Of a stretch of DNA of 41,874 nucleotides, positions 14,101-25,015 are shown one piece after another. The DNA is from Parastagonospora avenae f. sp. tritici 18332-5 (lineage: Eukaryota > Ascomycota > Dothideomycetes > Pleosporales > Phaeosphaeriaceae). The position numbers and the translations under genes are program-made. The notes below the pieces were generated by a model. The model made no database searches and had not been told where the DNA came from. It saw nothing but the letters and a program-made list of their open reading frames with translations. The stretch's first letter is position 1. Each line of letters begins with the position of its first letter. The DNA lies in the NCBI GenBank assembly GCA_022559985.1, contig JAFJTR010000144.1:1-41874 (forward strand), read 5' to 3'.

Positions 14101-17100
14101 AAGTGGCGAGACCTCAGGGCTGGAGAATTTTCATTATTGCTCACCCCTTGTCGAACCCTTGCGGTAGTGAATATGCGAGCTGCGAGCGAGCACGAGCATG
14201 GAGGGTTATTCTGATGCGTCCATCCTCTAGCCGCATATGCAGGTTAGGAACAAGGACTGACATGTCGATTGGCGTGTCAGCCATGCCTGTTTAGCTATCA
14301 GGTTACGAACATCTTACAGGGCCGATGACGACAGTGCTCGGAGATGAGTTCATTCATGGTAAGGAGTGCCTTGACTGTAGATGACACGCTGGTGTATTGA
14401 AACCGATGAAGCCACTGGCAAAGTGCGAGAAGTGATTTTGTGAAGCTGATATCAGCGTGCCAAGACATCGATATCGCATTCGGAAACATAACATTAGGGA
14501 AATAACCCAGGTGACTGGGTCAGAATCTATTGTGCAACTGAGAGGCAATTTGAGTAATCGCAATACAACCGCGCAAACCCAGCATCTTAGTATGCCCAGG
14601 TCTTTCAGATCATCGGTAGCCTTAGCCTTCGAGTGCACCGTGCTGCCAAGCCTCTGTCAGGATGCAAGGCAATAGATAGAGTGGTTAAGAAGAGCTAAAC
14701 ACTGCATCATCAGGCGTCTGAGGCCAAAGTAGCTACTAGCAGATGAGCGGTGACGGTTAGCAACATGTGGAGAAGGACCGATAGAACGGGCAAGCTTCTG
14801 ACAAGGGACGCGGGAAATGGAGGGGTAGATGGAAACAACAACGACTACTGTGCAAGCCGTTGCAAGATTCGCTGCCGCTTCGATGATAACACGACCAGAA
14901 GGATCCGCATATCGAGAGTGGAGGAAGATGGAACGAGCGCCTGCTGAAACGACCCAGTTGTAGACCTAAATCCGCCGAGAAAAACAGCGAACAATGACCA
15001 ATTTGGACACAATCGAAATCCTTTCTTCTCTCGGATTGAAGTCAGATCGGAAAAGAGTCCGCCTTACTTTTTAGACTGCAGCAGCGTGCGTTGTTAGTCT
15101 GACGCAGCAAACTTAAGCGAGTAAGTACACTGCGTGCTCGCAAAACTTAATATAACGTAAAATCGCAGTCGCCAAATCTAACCTTAGTCAAATATGAACA
15201 TCTTGAGTCAGTATGAAAATTCGAATGACTTTGGAATGCTCAACGCAAAGAACGCCTTGAATGCTAATGCGGGCATGACGCCGAGCAAACGTCGATGATC
15301 AAGTCGATGGACATGTATAATATTGCATTGATATTAATAAAAAAGTCGATGCAGGGAGCTAAGAGGCAATTGATCGCGAGTTGCGTGAAGTCCCTTGGAC
15401 CACGGCGTATCATACCCTGAAATTTCGAATGTCTGAACGTTCTAGACCACGAGCCGACGGCACGTGTCCGATCGGTATCAATATACCGTTCGAGTTGACT
15501 GAGATCTCGAAGAGCGTTCAGGCACGTACTTTATAAATATTAACCCGAGAGACCGAATCGTGTAGAGGAAGCAAAGAAAAGGCACCAACATATCAACCAG
15601 AGCGCCTGGAACTCGGAACGTGAACAGAGCTGAGAAAATAAAATCAGAAAGCGAGATGCACAAGACGGGTACGATCCTTGTGGAAGTATGTTGCCGAAAC
15701 GAGCATTGCAGTTTTCACGTCGTCTACATCCGTCTTTCCCGGCGTTCTCCGCACCAGACAAGAAGACAGGCTAGAGCCAATTACAATGTTCAAGTGAAGA
15801 CGATTCGCTCTATGCCCCAATGATATGGTCTGGTTTATCCCCATTCGAGACATCCTGCCGGTCACTTGTGTGGTACCCAGCCAGATTTGTGTAGCCCCTC
15901 ACCCGCTGGAGGAAGCAGCCCATCAAGGTCTGCCTTGACCGAGGTAATCGCGGGCGCCGTGCCACAGCTTAGAGAAACATGGAATGCTTGCGGTGATAGA
16001 CAAGCTCTATGCATGCCATACGCACGTGTGCGGTCGTCGGAGTGTCGAGGATGAGATTGGGGGCGGTCTAAGACAGTGACGTGTCATGGTCAATGTACTG
16101 TAGTCTACACGGTATTCGCATTCACGCCGGAGGGCGTATACCTTAACACAATTTGCGGGCTATAAGTGTGGATCATGGACGTTGCTGTAGTGCTGTTACA
16201 ATCGTTCATCCCAGCCTTGTTGTGATGTTTGGACGCTGGACGCTTGGCGTTGCTGACTAACCTGTCGCGAACTCCCTCGACTTTTCCTAACTTTAGACCT
16301 CACTCTTCCTCGACCAAAATTCATCAGATACATGTACTAATTCGTGGACACAACGGACTTGCTCATGTACTTTGAATTGGGCTTTCGTCGCGCTGCTTTG
16401 TCGCTCGCATGCTCGAAACTCTTCTCTTTTCACACCTTTTTGCACTCGTTTATCTCCAATTTTGCATTCAAGAACGCCAGTCACGGTTATTTTGTCGCAG
16501 TCTCACATTTCCTTTCTTTCCATTAGACCCATTTCGTTATATCACAGCCTTATAGGTCTCGCTGTTCACACCATGAACTGAATCAGACGATATGTGCTGC
16601 GTCCATACAATTGAAATGATTTGATGTGGCTGTTAGGTAATGCCAACGCCTGCAGCACAACAACGACAACCTTTTGGGTCGTTTCTTACTTGCGAAACGA
16701 TTACGAGAACTTCCGCCAAGTATCGGTGCGCTTCACTTAGAGCGATTCAGCTCAAGCTTGGAGTCAAAAACCTTCTCGATGTGTACACAAGACACACTAC
16801 ATACTAGAAGCCCAAGTACTGTTGCTTATTGGTCTGTTGAATTGCCACCATGATCACCATACATGCGCAGAACAGGTCGACTCGTGATTTTCTCTCATGA
16901 GAATATTTGCTGCCTTCCGATGGTCAATCGCACCTGTCAACGTCATTCTCGTACTCGCCCCTAGGTTCAGTCATGCAAGAGAAAAGCCAAGGTTAAGAGA
17001 CATGTCAAATTCAAAGTATTCGACCTGCTGTCAAATCAGTAAGCAAGAATGGGAACATCTGTTTGCCTGGCCAAGCGATTTTATTCTATGCGATCTAAAA

Positions 17101-17262
17101 AAGACAGAGAAGGTTTTCATATACAAGAGGAATCGATCATATACAGGAGAAACGGAGTTTCAAGCCCAGCTCGACTTGCCAACCGACATCGTTCATCGGC
17201 CATTGCTGTCCAGAGCAACTTTGCCCGCGGGTACTAAGCCCGTCGACTGTTGCGAAAGCTGT
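11149..17262. other. Long gene-poor stretch
   Basis: About 6 kb in which stop codons are frequent in all six frames and no frame shows a recognisable domain. The stretch near 15130-15360 is more A/T-rich. A plus-strand frame at 16897-17319 overlaps the 3' end of the minus-strand secreted-protein gene and looks spurious. No tRNA, rRNA or transposase remnant was recognised. Confidence 0.5.
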
Positions 17263-17690
17263 CTAGCAGCCCTTGCAAGGCTCGGGCTGAAGCGAAGTCA
17301 GTGCTGTTTGAGGAAGTAACGTTGCTGAGAATACTTACGACATTGAAGACGCTGTTGGCCAGGGTGGCCAAGCAAGCGGCGTCGGCAAGGGGGTTCAGGC
17401 CAGCCTCGGCGAGAGCAGCAGCGCAGGCGGCGGCAGTGGGAGCGAGAGCAGCAATGCACTCTGATGGTTTGGTCAGTATTTTCGAATATTTGATAGAGTG
17501 TTGAAGACTCACTGAGCTTGGAGCAACCAGCAGCCTCCTTAGCAGCGAGGAAGGTCTCAGCCTGAGCCTGCAGGGCGCTGACGGCCGAAGTGTCACGGAC
17601 GACCATCGAGGTAGAGCCGGCAGCGGCGGAGGGAGCAGCCATGGCGACGGCGGCGAAAGCAGCAATGATGGTGGTGATGGAGAACTGCAT
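17263..17690 (-). CDS. Small secreted six-cysteine protein, effector-like
   Basis: Three exons on the minus strand: 17513-17690, 17339-17460 and 17263-17286, giving 107 residues. The two introns are 52 nt each, with donors GTGAGT and GTAAGT and acceptors CAG; the second exon opens a K-C dipeptide in frame. Residues 1-18 form a typical signal peptide ending AMAAP. The mature part has six cysteines at 56, 61, 72, 89, 104 and 107, enough for three disulfides, and ends PEPCKGC. The Ala-rich core (CIAALAP, then ACAAALAEAG) and Cys spacing recall the small fungal calcium-binding-protein (CBP) type secreted family. That link is from memory and uncertain. The product should be extracellular; role unknown. 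The last exon is only eight codons and would be missed by simple ORF calling. Confidence 0.85.
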
Positions 17691-17826
17691 TTTGATGGTT
17701 GGTTGGTTGGAACGAAGGAAGATCGTTGAGTGAATGTAGAAGATGTTGGTTGGAAGTGAAGCTGGGCTGTTCTTGTACTGTTGATTGCTGTTGTGATGAT
17801 TCTACTTTCGAGGGAGAACGGTCTGA

Positions 17827-17834
17827 TACTTATA
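17827..17834 (-). promoter_or_regulatory. TATA-like box of the small secreted protein gene
   Basis: On the minus strand this reads TATAAGTA, 137 bases before the ATG at 17690. The interval between it and the ATG is rich in A and C, typical of a fungal 5' leader. Confidence 0.5.
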
Positions 17835-19707
17835 CATTGAGCTGTCGTCATTCGAAGTATGTGATTCTCGTGCACTTCTCGCGCCCATACCAACGTCTTG
17901 ACGCTTCGGACACGGAGTTGGTGATGCTGTCCAGATGTTTGCACCAAGCCTGAGCTCTTTGGGCAGGTCACTGACTGCGTACTAACAGTTCGTAGCAGTC
18001 AAGATGCTGATCGCGTTTCAAACCACCAGCGGACTCCTGTAGCATAGCCACGGGAATCAGGTATGGTCAGACTGTGGGGTCGAACGAAGAGCCATGTCTA
18101 CACGGAAACCCGACAGATGCGAGTATTCCGAGGCCCATACAGTCAAAGCACATCTCAAGGCGGCAGGCGACCGCGACGAGGGCGCCCAATCCCTTCACGC
18201 TAAGACGAAAAACAGCAAGCATCTTGCAGGTATTCCGAGTTCAACAGCAATACAACCAGCATGGACACTCAACCTCAGCTCAAAGACGAGCCGCATGCAG
18301 CCCGTATCAACCGGTGGCGCCACACTTGTGATCCTCAGCGTCCTTCTCTAACAGAGACCGTCGAAACAAGAGCTCCAAGCTTCCGCCAGTGTCCTTACTT
18401 CTCACCTGCCCAACCCCTCAAGCAATTCGGGCACGACAAGCCCGTGCCAAGACGTAAAGAGTTGCTCCACGTGTTGGCCATGCACATGCAACGCTGACAC
18501 TGCGGTTTTCGGTTTTCATCTGTCGGACATCGAAGCCAATGGCGTCGCGTCCGTGCCACATGGTCGATCTGCAGTGTGGGGAAATGAGGCTGCACAGAGT
18601 CAAGGCCCAGCATCAGCTATGGTATAGAAAAACGCTAGAATGAGGTGTGCGGAATGTTCCTGACAGTGATGGGCCTTGCGTTGCCTGAAACGAGATGTGA
18701 CGGTGATGGTGTGCAGGAGCGATCGCTGGTTTGTCGGAGTCCGTACGGATTCTGCAAAGCGATTAACCGTTTGTGGCGTAGTGCTGCCGCTAACCCCATC
18801 ATCAATCACCGACGTCGTTCTGCATCCCTCCTTCATGCTGGACGCCGATGTCAATATCCTAAGCGAAATAGTTACTCTTGTTGGATTTGTCGCCAGAGAG
18901 ACCGAATAAAACCTCCTTCCTCACCATTATCGCAACCTCCCAAGAATGGTAAGACATACACTGTTCAGTACGGACGAGTAGTGTTTTTGTCGACGCCTTA
19001 GAACTGCTGCCATCAGTCATCAGATTGTGCGATATCTGACACATTCAGATCAAGGAGGGGGGTTCCGGTTACCTCTAATAGAAATAGTTATCAATGGCGG
19101 TACATAAGTGCAACTACTCACGGACGAGCGAATGCAACTGCGCTACGTCTCTCTACGTCGCTTAAGCTGACCTCGCTGGATATCATATCCAGAGTCCTAA
19201 CCACGGCAAATATTGAAACTGGAGTTCCGCCATTATATAAGAGCTTGGACAGACTCGGCTTCCTGGTAGAATCACATATAGCGTAACATTACACAAGAGC
19301 TTGGGGAGTCAAGATTTCGGAAGGCTGGTCAGACACTCTCATCCGTGCTTGAAATATCGCGGCCGCCGTCCATTGGTATGCGCTACTATGAGCTTGCCAT
19401 TCCTCACTAGCAATCTATTTCGAGTCCAGTTGTCTTATAGGACGAACGAGACATTCACATTGTCGCTAATGGTGTGAGACGTAGCTTCCAATATGCCATG
19501 TCGCTGCTCGAAAAGCCCGGCAAATGTTGCTGGAACCTCCGATGGTACAAACGAGCGATTGGAGTATATTTTTCTTGGCTTCGCTAGCGGCCACAAGTGC
19601 TCAACGATATACACAGTACCTCCCCGCCTCCCGCTTTTTTCCTCTACACCAATAGGTAGGCTTCCCCGGCACCACACTTGCACGAGCGCCAGAGCTAACC
19701 ATGCCAG
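17835..19707. other. Intergenic; no gene recognised
   Basis: Short frames only. The last bases (19695-19707) contain a CTAAC branch-like motif followed by CAG immediately before the ATG at 19708. This could be the 3' end of an intron of the next gene. Confidence 0.45.
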
Positions 19708-21201
19708 ATGACATATAGAAGCACATACTCAGATCATCAGGGGCGCAGTAAGTTCACGAATGTCTCATTTTGAACGTTCTAACAGCTCTTGACGCCCATC
19801 AGAATCAGCGACCCAGACACCGGGCCAATCGAGAGCGAAGACGCCAGCGCAGTGTGTACCTTCCTTCCGTTCTGATCGCGTAGCTAATCTAAGATTCACA
19901 GCCCGTAGCCCAGCTAATAGCTTTGAGGATTTACGTGATAGTCGCGAGGATTGTAAGTGCTATTGCTACTATTTCAATCACAGTCTAACACCTCGCAAGG
20001 TCACTACCAACCTTCGCGCTTCGATACAGACTACAAGCCACGGCTCCCTGAGGACTACCAGACGCAGTACGCTCTAGCTCTACCACAACCACATCCAGCT
20101 CATTCCATGAGCGAGGTGCCCAGAAGCGTAAGCCACCTCGACCTCGCACGCAGATGGCCGCGTTAACAACACTAGACGTCTCATAGAAACAACTACTCGC
20201 ACTATCAGGGGCACAGTAAGTACAGATAGCTCTCTTAATAGACCCTCGCTGACAACTCTAGATGCCCATCAGCAGCCCAGTAACAGATACCATAATGGAC
20301 ACCGACACGGTGGCCACGGACACAATACCTATGGTATGTTTCTTATACGTTGTATATGTCTCTTCCTTCTAACAACGGAGGCCAAAACACTGGCAGCATA
20401 TACGGGGACGCTCAAGAGGGCTCCTACGGTTGTAAGTGCGTAAGTTTCCCCAAATGTACCCTACTAACGTCCTCAAGCTCCCTACGACCTGTACGGCGAC
20501 TTACGAGACGCTCGCGGTCCCCAGCGTCATCATCATCATCGATTCTCTGATCAGCGCGGTTTTCAACAGGAACAGCGCCGTCCTCCACAGGAACATCGCT
20601 TCTCCGACCAGCGAGACACTCGTTATGACCAGAACTTGATGACCAGCATCATCACTATCCAGCCGAGCCTCACTATGGCCGACCTACAGAGCGCCACCAG
20701 GATGACGACTATCCGCGTGGTATGCTACATCACTCACCAGCTCCACACCAGCTGTATCAGCCCATGAGCGAGCAATTCAGCCGCCCTCCTACCCCGTCAT
20801 ATTCGAGACCAATCTCTCCTGAGCCACTTCCACATCCAGCAGTGCTCGACGGACTGATAGGCCCATACAACCAATGCATGGCCGACTACGGGGATCCTCC
20901 GGAGCCTGACCAAGCCGTTTTACGGGCCGTCAGGACCATGATTGGCCCAGGAGCAGCCTTAGCCCTCATGAACAAGTACGATGAGGTGAAGATACACTAC
21001 CTTCGCCATTTGGCCAGTTCCGCTCAGGCACTTCGTACCAGAAAGTTCTCTCCTTCGCCTGTCCCTCGACCTGCACCTGGTACGGACAAGCCTTCTGCGT
21101 CTGTCCCTCAGCCCCTGCTTGATACACAGAACTTACCTGTGTCTCCTGCTGTCCCAGCACGCAATTCTCAGGGCGCGTCTGCGTCGGGGATAGATTCCTA
21201 A
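19708..21201 (+). CDS. Eight-exon gene for a disordered His/Arg/Gln/Pro-rich protein with internal exon-block duplication
   Basis: A chain of short exons joins in frame: 19708-19747, 19786-19851, 19902-19952, 20000-20127, 20176-20215, 20262-20333, 20381-20431 and 20478-21201. Introns are 38-50 nt with GTAAGT, GTGTGT, GTAAGC or GTATGT donors, and CTAAC-like branch sites in most. Exon lengths 40/66/51 recur as 40/72/51, and the peptides match in part (YSDHQGR against YSHYQGH, then AHQ). The protein is rich in H, R, Q, Y and P, with a duplicated RFSDQR. The C-terminal part (about 20722-21201) has a possibly folded segment containing LIGPYNQCMADYG and VRTMIGPGAALALMNKYDEV. One unresolved point lies between 20626 and 20764: the frame must change by one, through either an indel or a poorly supported 53-nt intron (20720-20772). 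No family recognised; possibly an RNA-binding or scaffold protein, which is speculation. The true start may lie further upstream. Confidence 0.65.
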
Positions 21202-22700
21202 GTAGAAGCTTTTCCAGACGATGTTGCTGAATCCATCCTCGCATCCCGCTGTACGACGCGCACTCCCAACGATGGCGCGCGTCGCCACTTCTAATGATCA
21301 TCTAGTAACATGTATCTTGACCGGTACATAACATGAAGGTCTACAAAGAGTCCTTGCTCAGAGGTCAGTGAAATGATTGGGCAATGCCTCTTTCCAAGTT
21401 CTTCGACCCAGTCTGTCACTGCCTCACATAACGTTCCCTTCAGCTATCGCTCAAAGGTAAACAAAATGACTGGTATCGTATCTCTCAGAAGTCTTCAACC
21501 AGTCTCAGATCACCTCATATGACGTTCCCTTGGACTACAGTGCGGCTCGATGGCACGCGTCGATTTGTGTTCATAGGTTGATACATCAGCCACACAGTCT
21601 ACGGACCGTCTTTGCTCAGAGGTCAATGTAACGATTGGGTAATGACTCTTTCAGAGGTCTTCAACCAGTCTCAGATTGGCTCACATAAAGTTCCTTTAAA
21701 CTACAGTGCGGCTTAAAGTAACCGCAACCAAAATTCTCCCAGTACACCAGATGCTCGTATCTCATGATGTCGAGACACTCCCGTATAATCAGTAGCTTGA
21801 GAAAACAACAAGAAGCTATCATCTTGAAATTCATGCTACTCACTAAGAAATTCCACAACTTAGGTAACGACAAATTGCTAATCGTCCCCCCTCGTTTGCC
21901 ATAATGAGATTTCATATTCTAGTCAGTTCTGACCTGTGTTTGGCGACCTTCGTAATGTACAAGCCGCAATCGTGCGACTACAGATATCTGTGCATGCCAG
22001 CATTCGTATATGTTGTAACGATCTGGCCAAAAGAGACGCTGATCACCGGGTTCACCCCCCTCGCCCATTCTGTTCAACCACATGTCTTTGAGCTCCACTG
22101 TTAAATCTTCTATGTTAGTCCTATATATACTAATAGCCAGCAAACATTGAAGACACTGATGGCCCCTTCCATCATCCCTTAGTTTGCATGGCGTCCTTTT
22201 TATATCTCTAATTTCCTGCATATCTGTTGATTCGAAAGTCTTCCGATATACTTGTCTGCTGCAGTGAGCTTACATGGTTGGCCTACGCACGTGTATTATG
22301 CGGTTCTGCGCGCCGTGTCCGCACTGCATGCGAAGTTCATCCTTCCACTCACGAGATCGCCGCACCCGCCTCCTTAGTTGTTCATGACTTGGCCGTCACC
22401 GGGCCTTGGCGTCCGAGCATGGACCCGCGAGTCCTGCACTGTGCACAGTCTTTGAGCCCGCACTAGCCTTTGGTAGCGGCACCACCGACAATATCTCTCG
22501 ACGACCTCGCCCGACTACCTTGCTCGACCACCTCGCTGAACAACAGCAACTCCAGCCTGCGCTCTCCACAGCCAACTGCCTCTCTTTGCATCCACTGCAC
22601 CTCCTACTACACTGAGCGATCTATCAAGTTCACTCCACTTCAAGACCTCAGTAACTTCTCACTTCACTCTTTCCACTCATCTACACACATATACCTCAAG
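21202..22700. other. Intergenic with a diverged tandem repeat
   Basis: Contains the repeat at 21351-21713. Otherwise only short frames. The final ~80 bases are C/T-rich and look like a fungal 5' leader for the gene starting at 22701. Confidence 0.5.
21351..21713. repeat. Three diverged copies of a ~100-bp unit
   Basis: Copies lie at about 21351-21440, 21449-21548 and 21614-21713. Shared blocks in order are GCTCAGAGGTCA, ATGATTGG, TCTTCAACCAGTCTCAGAT, CTCACATAA-GTTCC and, in copies 2 and 3, ACTACAGTGCGGCT. About 65 bp separates copies 2 and 3. There is no coding potential. It lies just downstream of the eight-exon gene. Confidence 0.8.
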
Positions 22701-23994
22701 ATGCCTGAATTGCTTAAGACCGTCCTGAAGGACAGGCATGTCGAAGCTCAACGTGAGTAACTTTCCAACAAGCCGTCCCATTTCGGTCATGGAGTGTCAA
22801 TCTAAGATGTGAAGGCTCTGCTCCAACTCCTTCAACGTCATCGCCTGCGGGCAACACTGCTGCCAATGGCGCAAGCAGGCTCTGCCAACCGACTACATCG
22901 TCACCCCTTCGGAACTCTGGACGGGCGTTCATGATGGGTGCTGCAAGTACAGCCAGCAGTCAGACTTCCACTTCCAACTCCTTCCAGCCCACTACATCGT
23001 CACCTCTTCGGAACTCTGGCGATTCATCTACGTCGGCTCCTAGAAGTGCAGTCAGCAGTCAGACTGCCACTCACGTCTCCACCCAGCCGACTACATCATC
23101 ACCACTTGGAAATTCTGGCGTGTCGTTCACGATGGCTTCTCAAAGCACAGCCAGCAGTCAGACCGCTGCTCCCATCTCTGCTCAGCAGGCTCCACAAGTG
23201 CCACCTCGCAATCCTGTGCAGCTCTTCACGATGAGCACTGCAAGCAATGCCCCTGCCCTTGTCGCTCCTCAAACCCAGATGCAGAGCTCCAGGAGTACAG
23301 TTCAGGGAGCAGTTACGACTCCCCAAGCTCCCCGTACAGCCTCATGGCAGGCTTTTAGCTTCACGAACTTTCGCGATTCATCAGCCGGTCCAGCTTCAAC
23401 GTCTGGTGTAAGTATCTACACAACTCGATAGCGGCATGTACGAGACTAACATATGTAAGCAGGCACAGAATGTACAGCTGTAGGCGCCTCTGAAACAGCA
23501 GATGCTTCTGCCACAACAACAGCAACAGCCTCCCGCGGCATCCGTTAGCAATGAGATGGACGATGTCACACCATCTCCACCCCAACTTCGACCTCAGCAG
23601 ACTCCACAACAGGCTCAACAGGTTGCACTCGTTCGTCCAGCAAGCTGCTGGCAATGACGATATGGATACAGATGAAGCACCCAGTTCGTCTTCAGTGTGT
23701 CCATCCACACATCCCCTGCGAAGACACAACTCGCCCACCCGCCTACGCAACGCAATCTCACGCATCCGGCAAGCCCGCCGAATAGCCAAAGGCGCCATCA
23801 CCAAGGTGAAGTACGTGGCCGCAACCGTGAGGAAGAGCGTGAAGGAATTCATCGAGTCCAAAGATGAAGCACTCACCAAGAAACTCTGGAAATCATTCAC
23901 CAAACTCGAAGACCTCGACACCCACAAAGGTCTCAAGCGCGCCGCCAATATTCTGCTCCACATGCTCGCGCTCGCGTGTAAGACCTCAGTCTAG
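22701..23994 (+). CDS. Low-complexity Ser/Thr/Gln-rich protein with 33-residue repeats; frame break unresolved
   Basis: Exon 1 is 22701-22752 (MPELLKTVLKDRH). A 62-nt intron with donor GTGAGT joins it in frame to 22815-23407. A second intron starts at GTAAGT (23408). The acceptor at 23462 would give six more residues and a stop. The acceptor at 23483 opens a Gln/Pro-rich exon (QQQQQPP) in the same frame. That exon then needs a one-base frame change near 23640 to reach the open frame ending at 23994, which carries the acidic stretch GNDDMDTDEA, then a basic helical segment (RNAISRIRQARRIAKGAITK) and a Lys-rich tail. No domain is recognised, and there is no signal peptide. It could be a real gene with an odd intron, a gene with a sequencing indel, or an early pseudogene. 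The first two exons are well supported; the rest is less certain. Confidence 0.5.
22886..23260 (+). repeat. 33-residue (99-bp) coding repeat, three and a half copies
   Basis: Units start at 22886, 22985 and 23084, exactly 99 bp apart. Each begins QPTTSSPLxNSG and contains ASSQT or SSQT. A fourth, degenerate copy begins at about 23183 with QQAPQVPPRN. Confidence 0.9.
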
Positions 23995-24039
23995 CTCTGG
24001 GACGTCGATATCATCGTCTAATTCCTGCACGCGCTGCCG

Positions 24040-24645
24040 ATGAAGGGCGCGGATGGACTCGGGGAGTTTGTGGGGAGGATTATCAACTTGATTCCGGTCA
24101 CTAAGGAGCGGAAAGATGGGATCCACGCATTCAACAAGAATGCTTCGCCCCTCGCCCTCGCCCTGCAGCACGTCGACCCCGAAATGTCACTCGGCTGGGT
24201 TCTCAACGGCACCAATAACGCGCTCAAGCCCGTGTGCGCTGCGGCGGCACAGTTGCGCTTCCGCATGAATGCGGGCGAAGAAGAGCTTTTCGGCTGGGAC
24301 GCGGGGACGATCCGGGTGTTTGAGGAGGTCGTGGGGTTTCTCGGGAGTTTGGGACTTCAGGATGGAAGTGTGGGAATGGTGCTGGAGGAAGTGAAGGATG
24401 CTGCGGAAAAGGTGTTTGCGCTACGGGACCGGGGGAAGTGGGAAGTACGCCTTGGTAGGCGGAGAGGGGATGAGGATTTTGGCATGGTACAAGATGAGCA
24501 AAGAGGGCGTGATGGATTTTGTTGTATGCATGGGGTTGGCGTTATATACCCGGGGTGTCGGATCATAGATATTGTCAATATCTCAGCTACGCGATCAGAC
24601 GCACTGATCGCAGCGTCCGAGCAGCGCTCAGACCAGAACCCCTGA
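24040..24645 (+). CDS. Open frame of 201 codons, perhaps a 3' exon of the preceding gene; end supplied by a dispersed repeat
   Basis: The frame from 24040 is the same as that ending at 23994, separated only by TAG (23992-23994) and TAA in the 45 bases between them. It may therefore be the continuation of that gene with unresolved splicing or two nonsense changes. The intron read from GTAAGA (23978) to the AG at 24045 does not keep frame. Residues about 8-130 look like real, soluble, helical protein (LGEFVGRIINLIPVTKERKD, VFEEVVGFLGSLG). The last about 30 codons lie inside the dispersed repeat at 24556-24756 and so are probably not ancestral coding sequence. No domain recognised. Confidence 0.4.
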   Translation: MKGADGLGEFVGRIINLIPVTKERKDGIHAFNKNASPLALALQHVDPEMSLGWVLNGTNNALKPVCAAAAQLRFRMNAGEEELFGWDAGTIRVFEEVVGFLGSLGLQDGSVGMVLEEVKDAAEKVFALRDRGKWEVRLGRRRGDEDFGMVQDEQRGRDGFCCMHGVGVIYPGCRIIDIVNISATRSDALIAASEQRSDQNP

Positions 24646-24756
24646 GCCCATCTCTTCTGTAGTTCTCCTCCTTCACAATCAATCCAACCCAATCATCGTA
24701 CCAAATGCATTTGTAATTATCGTTATTTCCTTCCACTAGTGAGCCTCCCAACACGG
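24556..24756. repeat. Dispersed repeat, copy 1
   Basis: Matches 34594-34831 in the same orientation. Both begin TGTCGGATCA, share CGTCCGAGCAGCGCTCAGAC and the following CAGAACCCCTGAGCCCATCT, and end CAACACGG. The interior is rich in GATC-containing inverted motifs. No coding capacity of its own. It is followed by a run of 12 G and then T-rich sequence. Confidence 0.9.
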
Positions 24757-25015
24757 GGGGGGGGGGTTTTGTTTTTTTTAATGCGTGCTTGCGTATCGCG
24801 GTAGTTTTTTCTCGTTGTTTCTGAAGCAATGGAATGGAATGAAATGAATTGAATCGCATAAACTCGTCGAAGAATACAGTTGCATATGAATCGCTACGCG
24901 TACATGGCTCAATTCATACAACACCAATAATCTTGCATTGAAATCATGGTCCGGGTATCAAAATTGACAAGAAAAAACGCCGATGTACCATCCTTCACCC
25001 ACGCACTCTGCTGAT
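24757..25015. other. Intergenic, 3' side of the BTB gene
   Basis: Continues the 12-base G run that ends copy 1 of the dispersed repeat, then a T-rich tract, then A/T-rich sequence that probably holds the 3' end of the minus-strand BTB transcript. Confidence 0.5.
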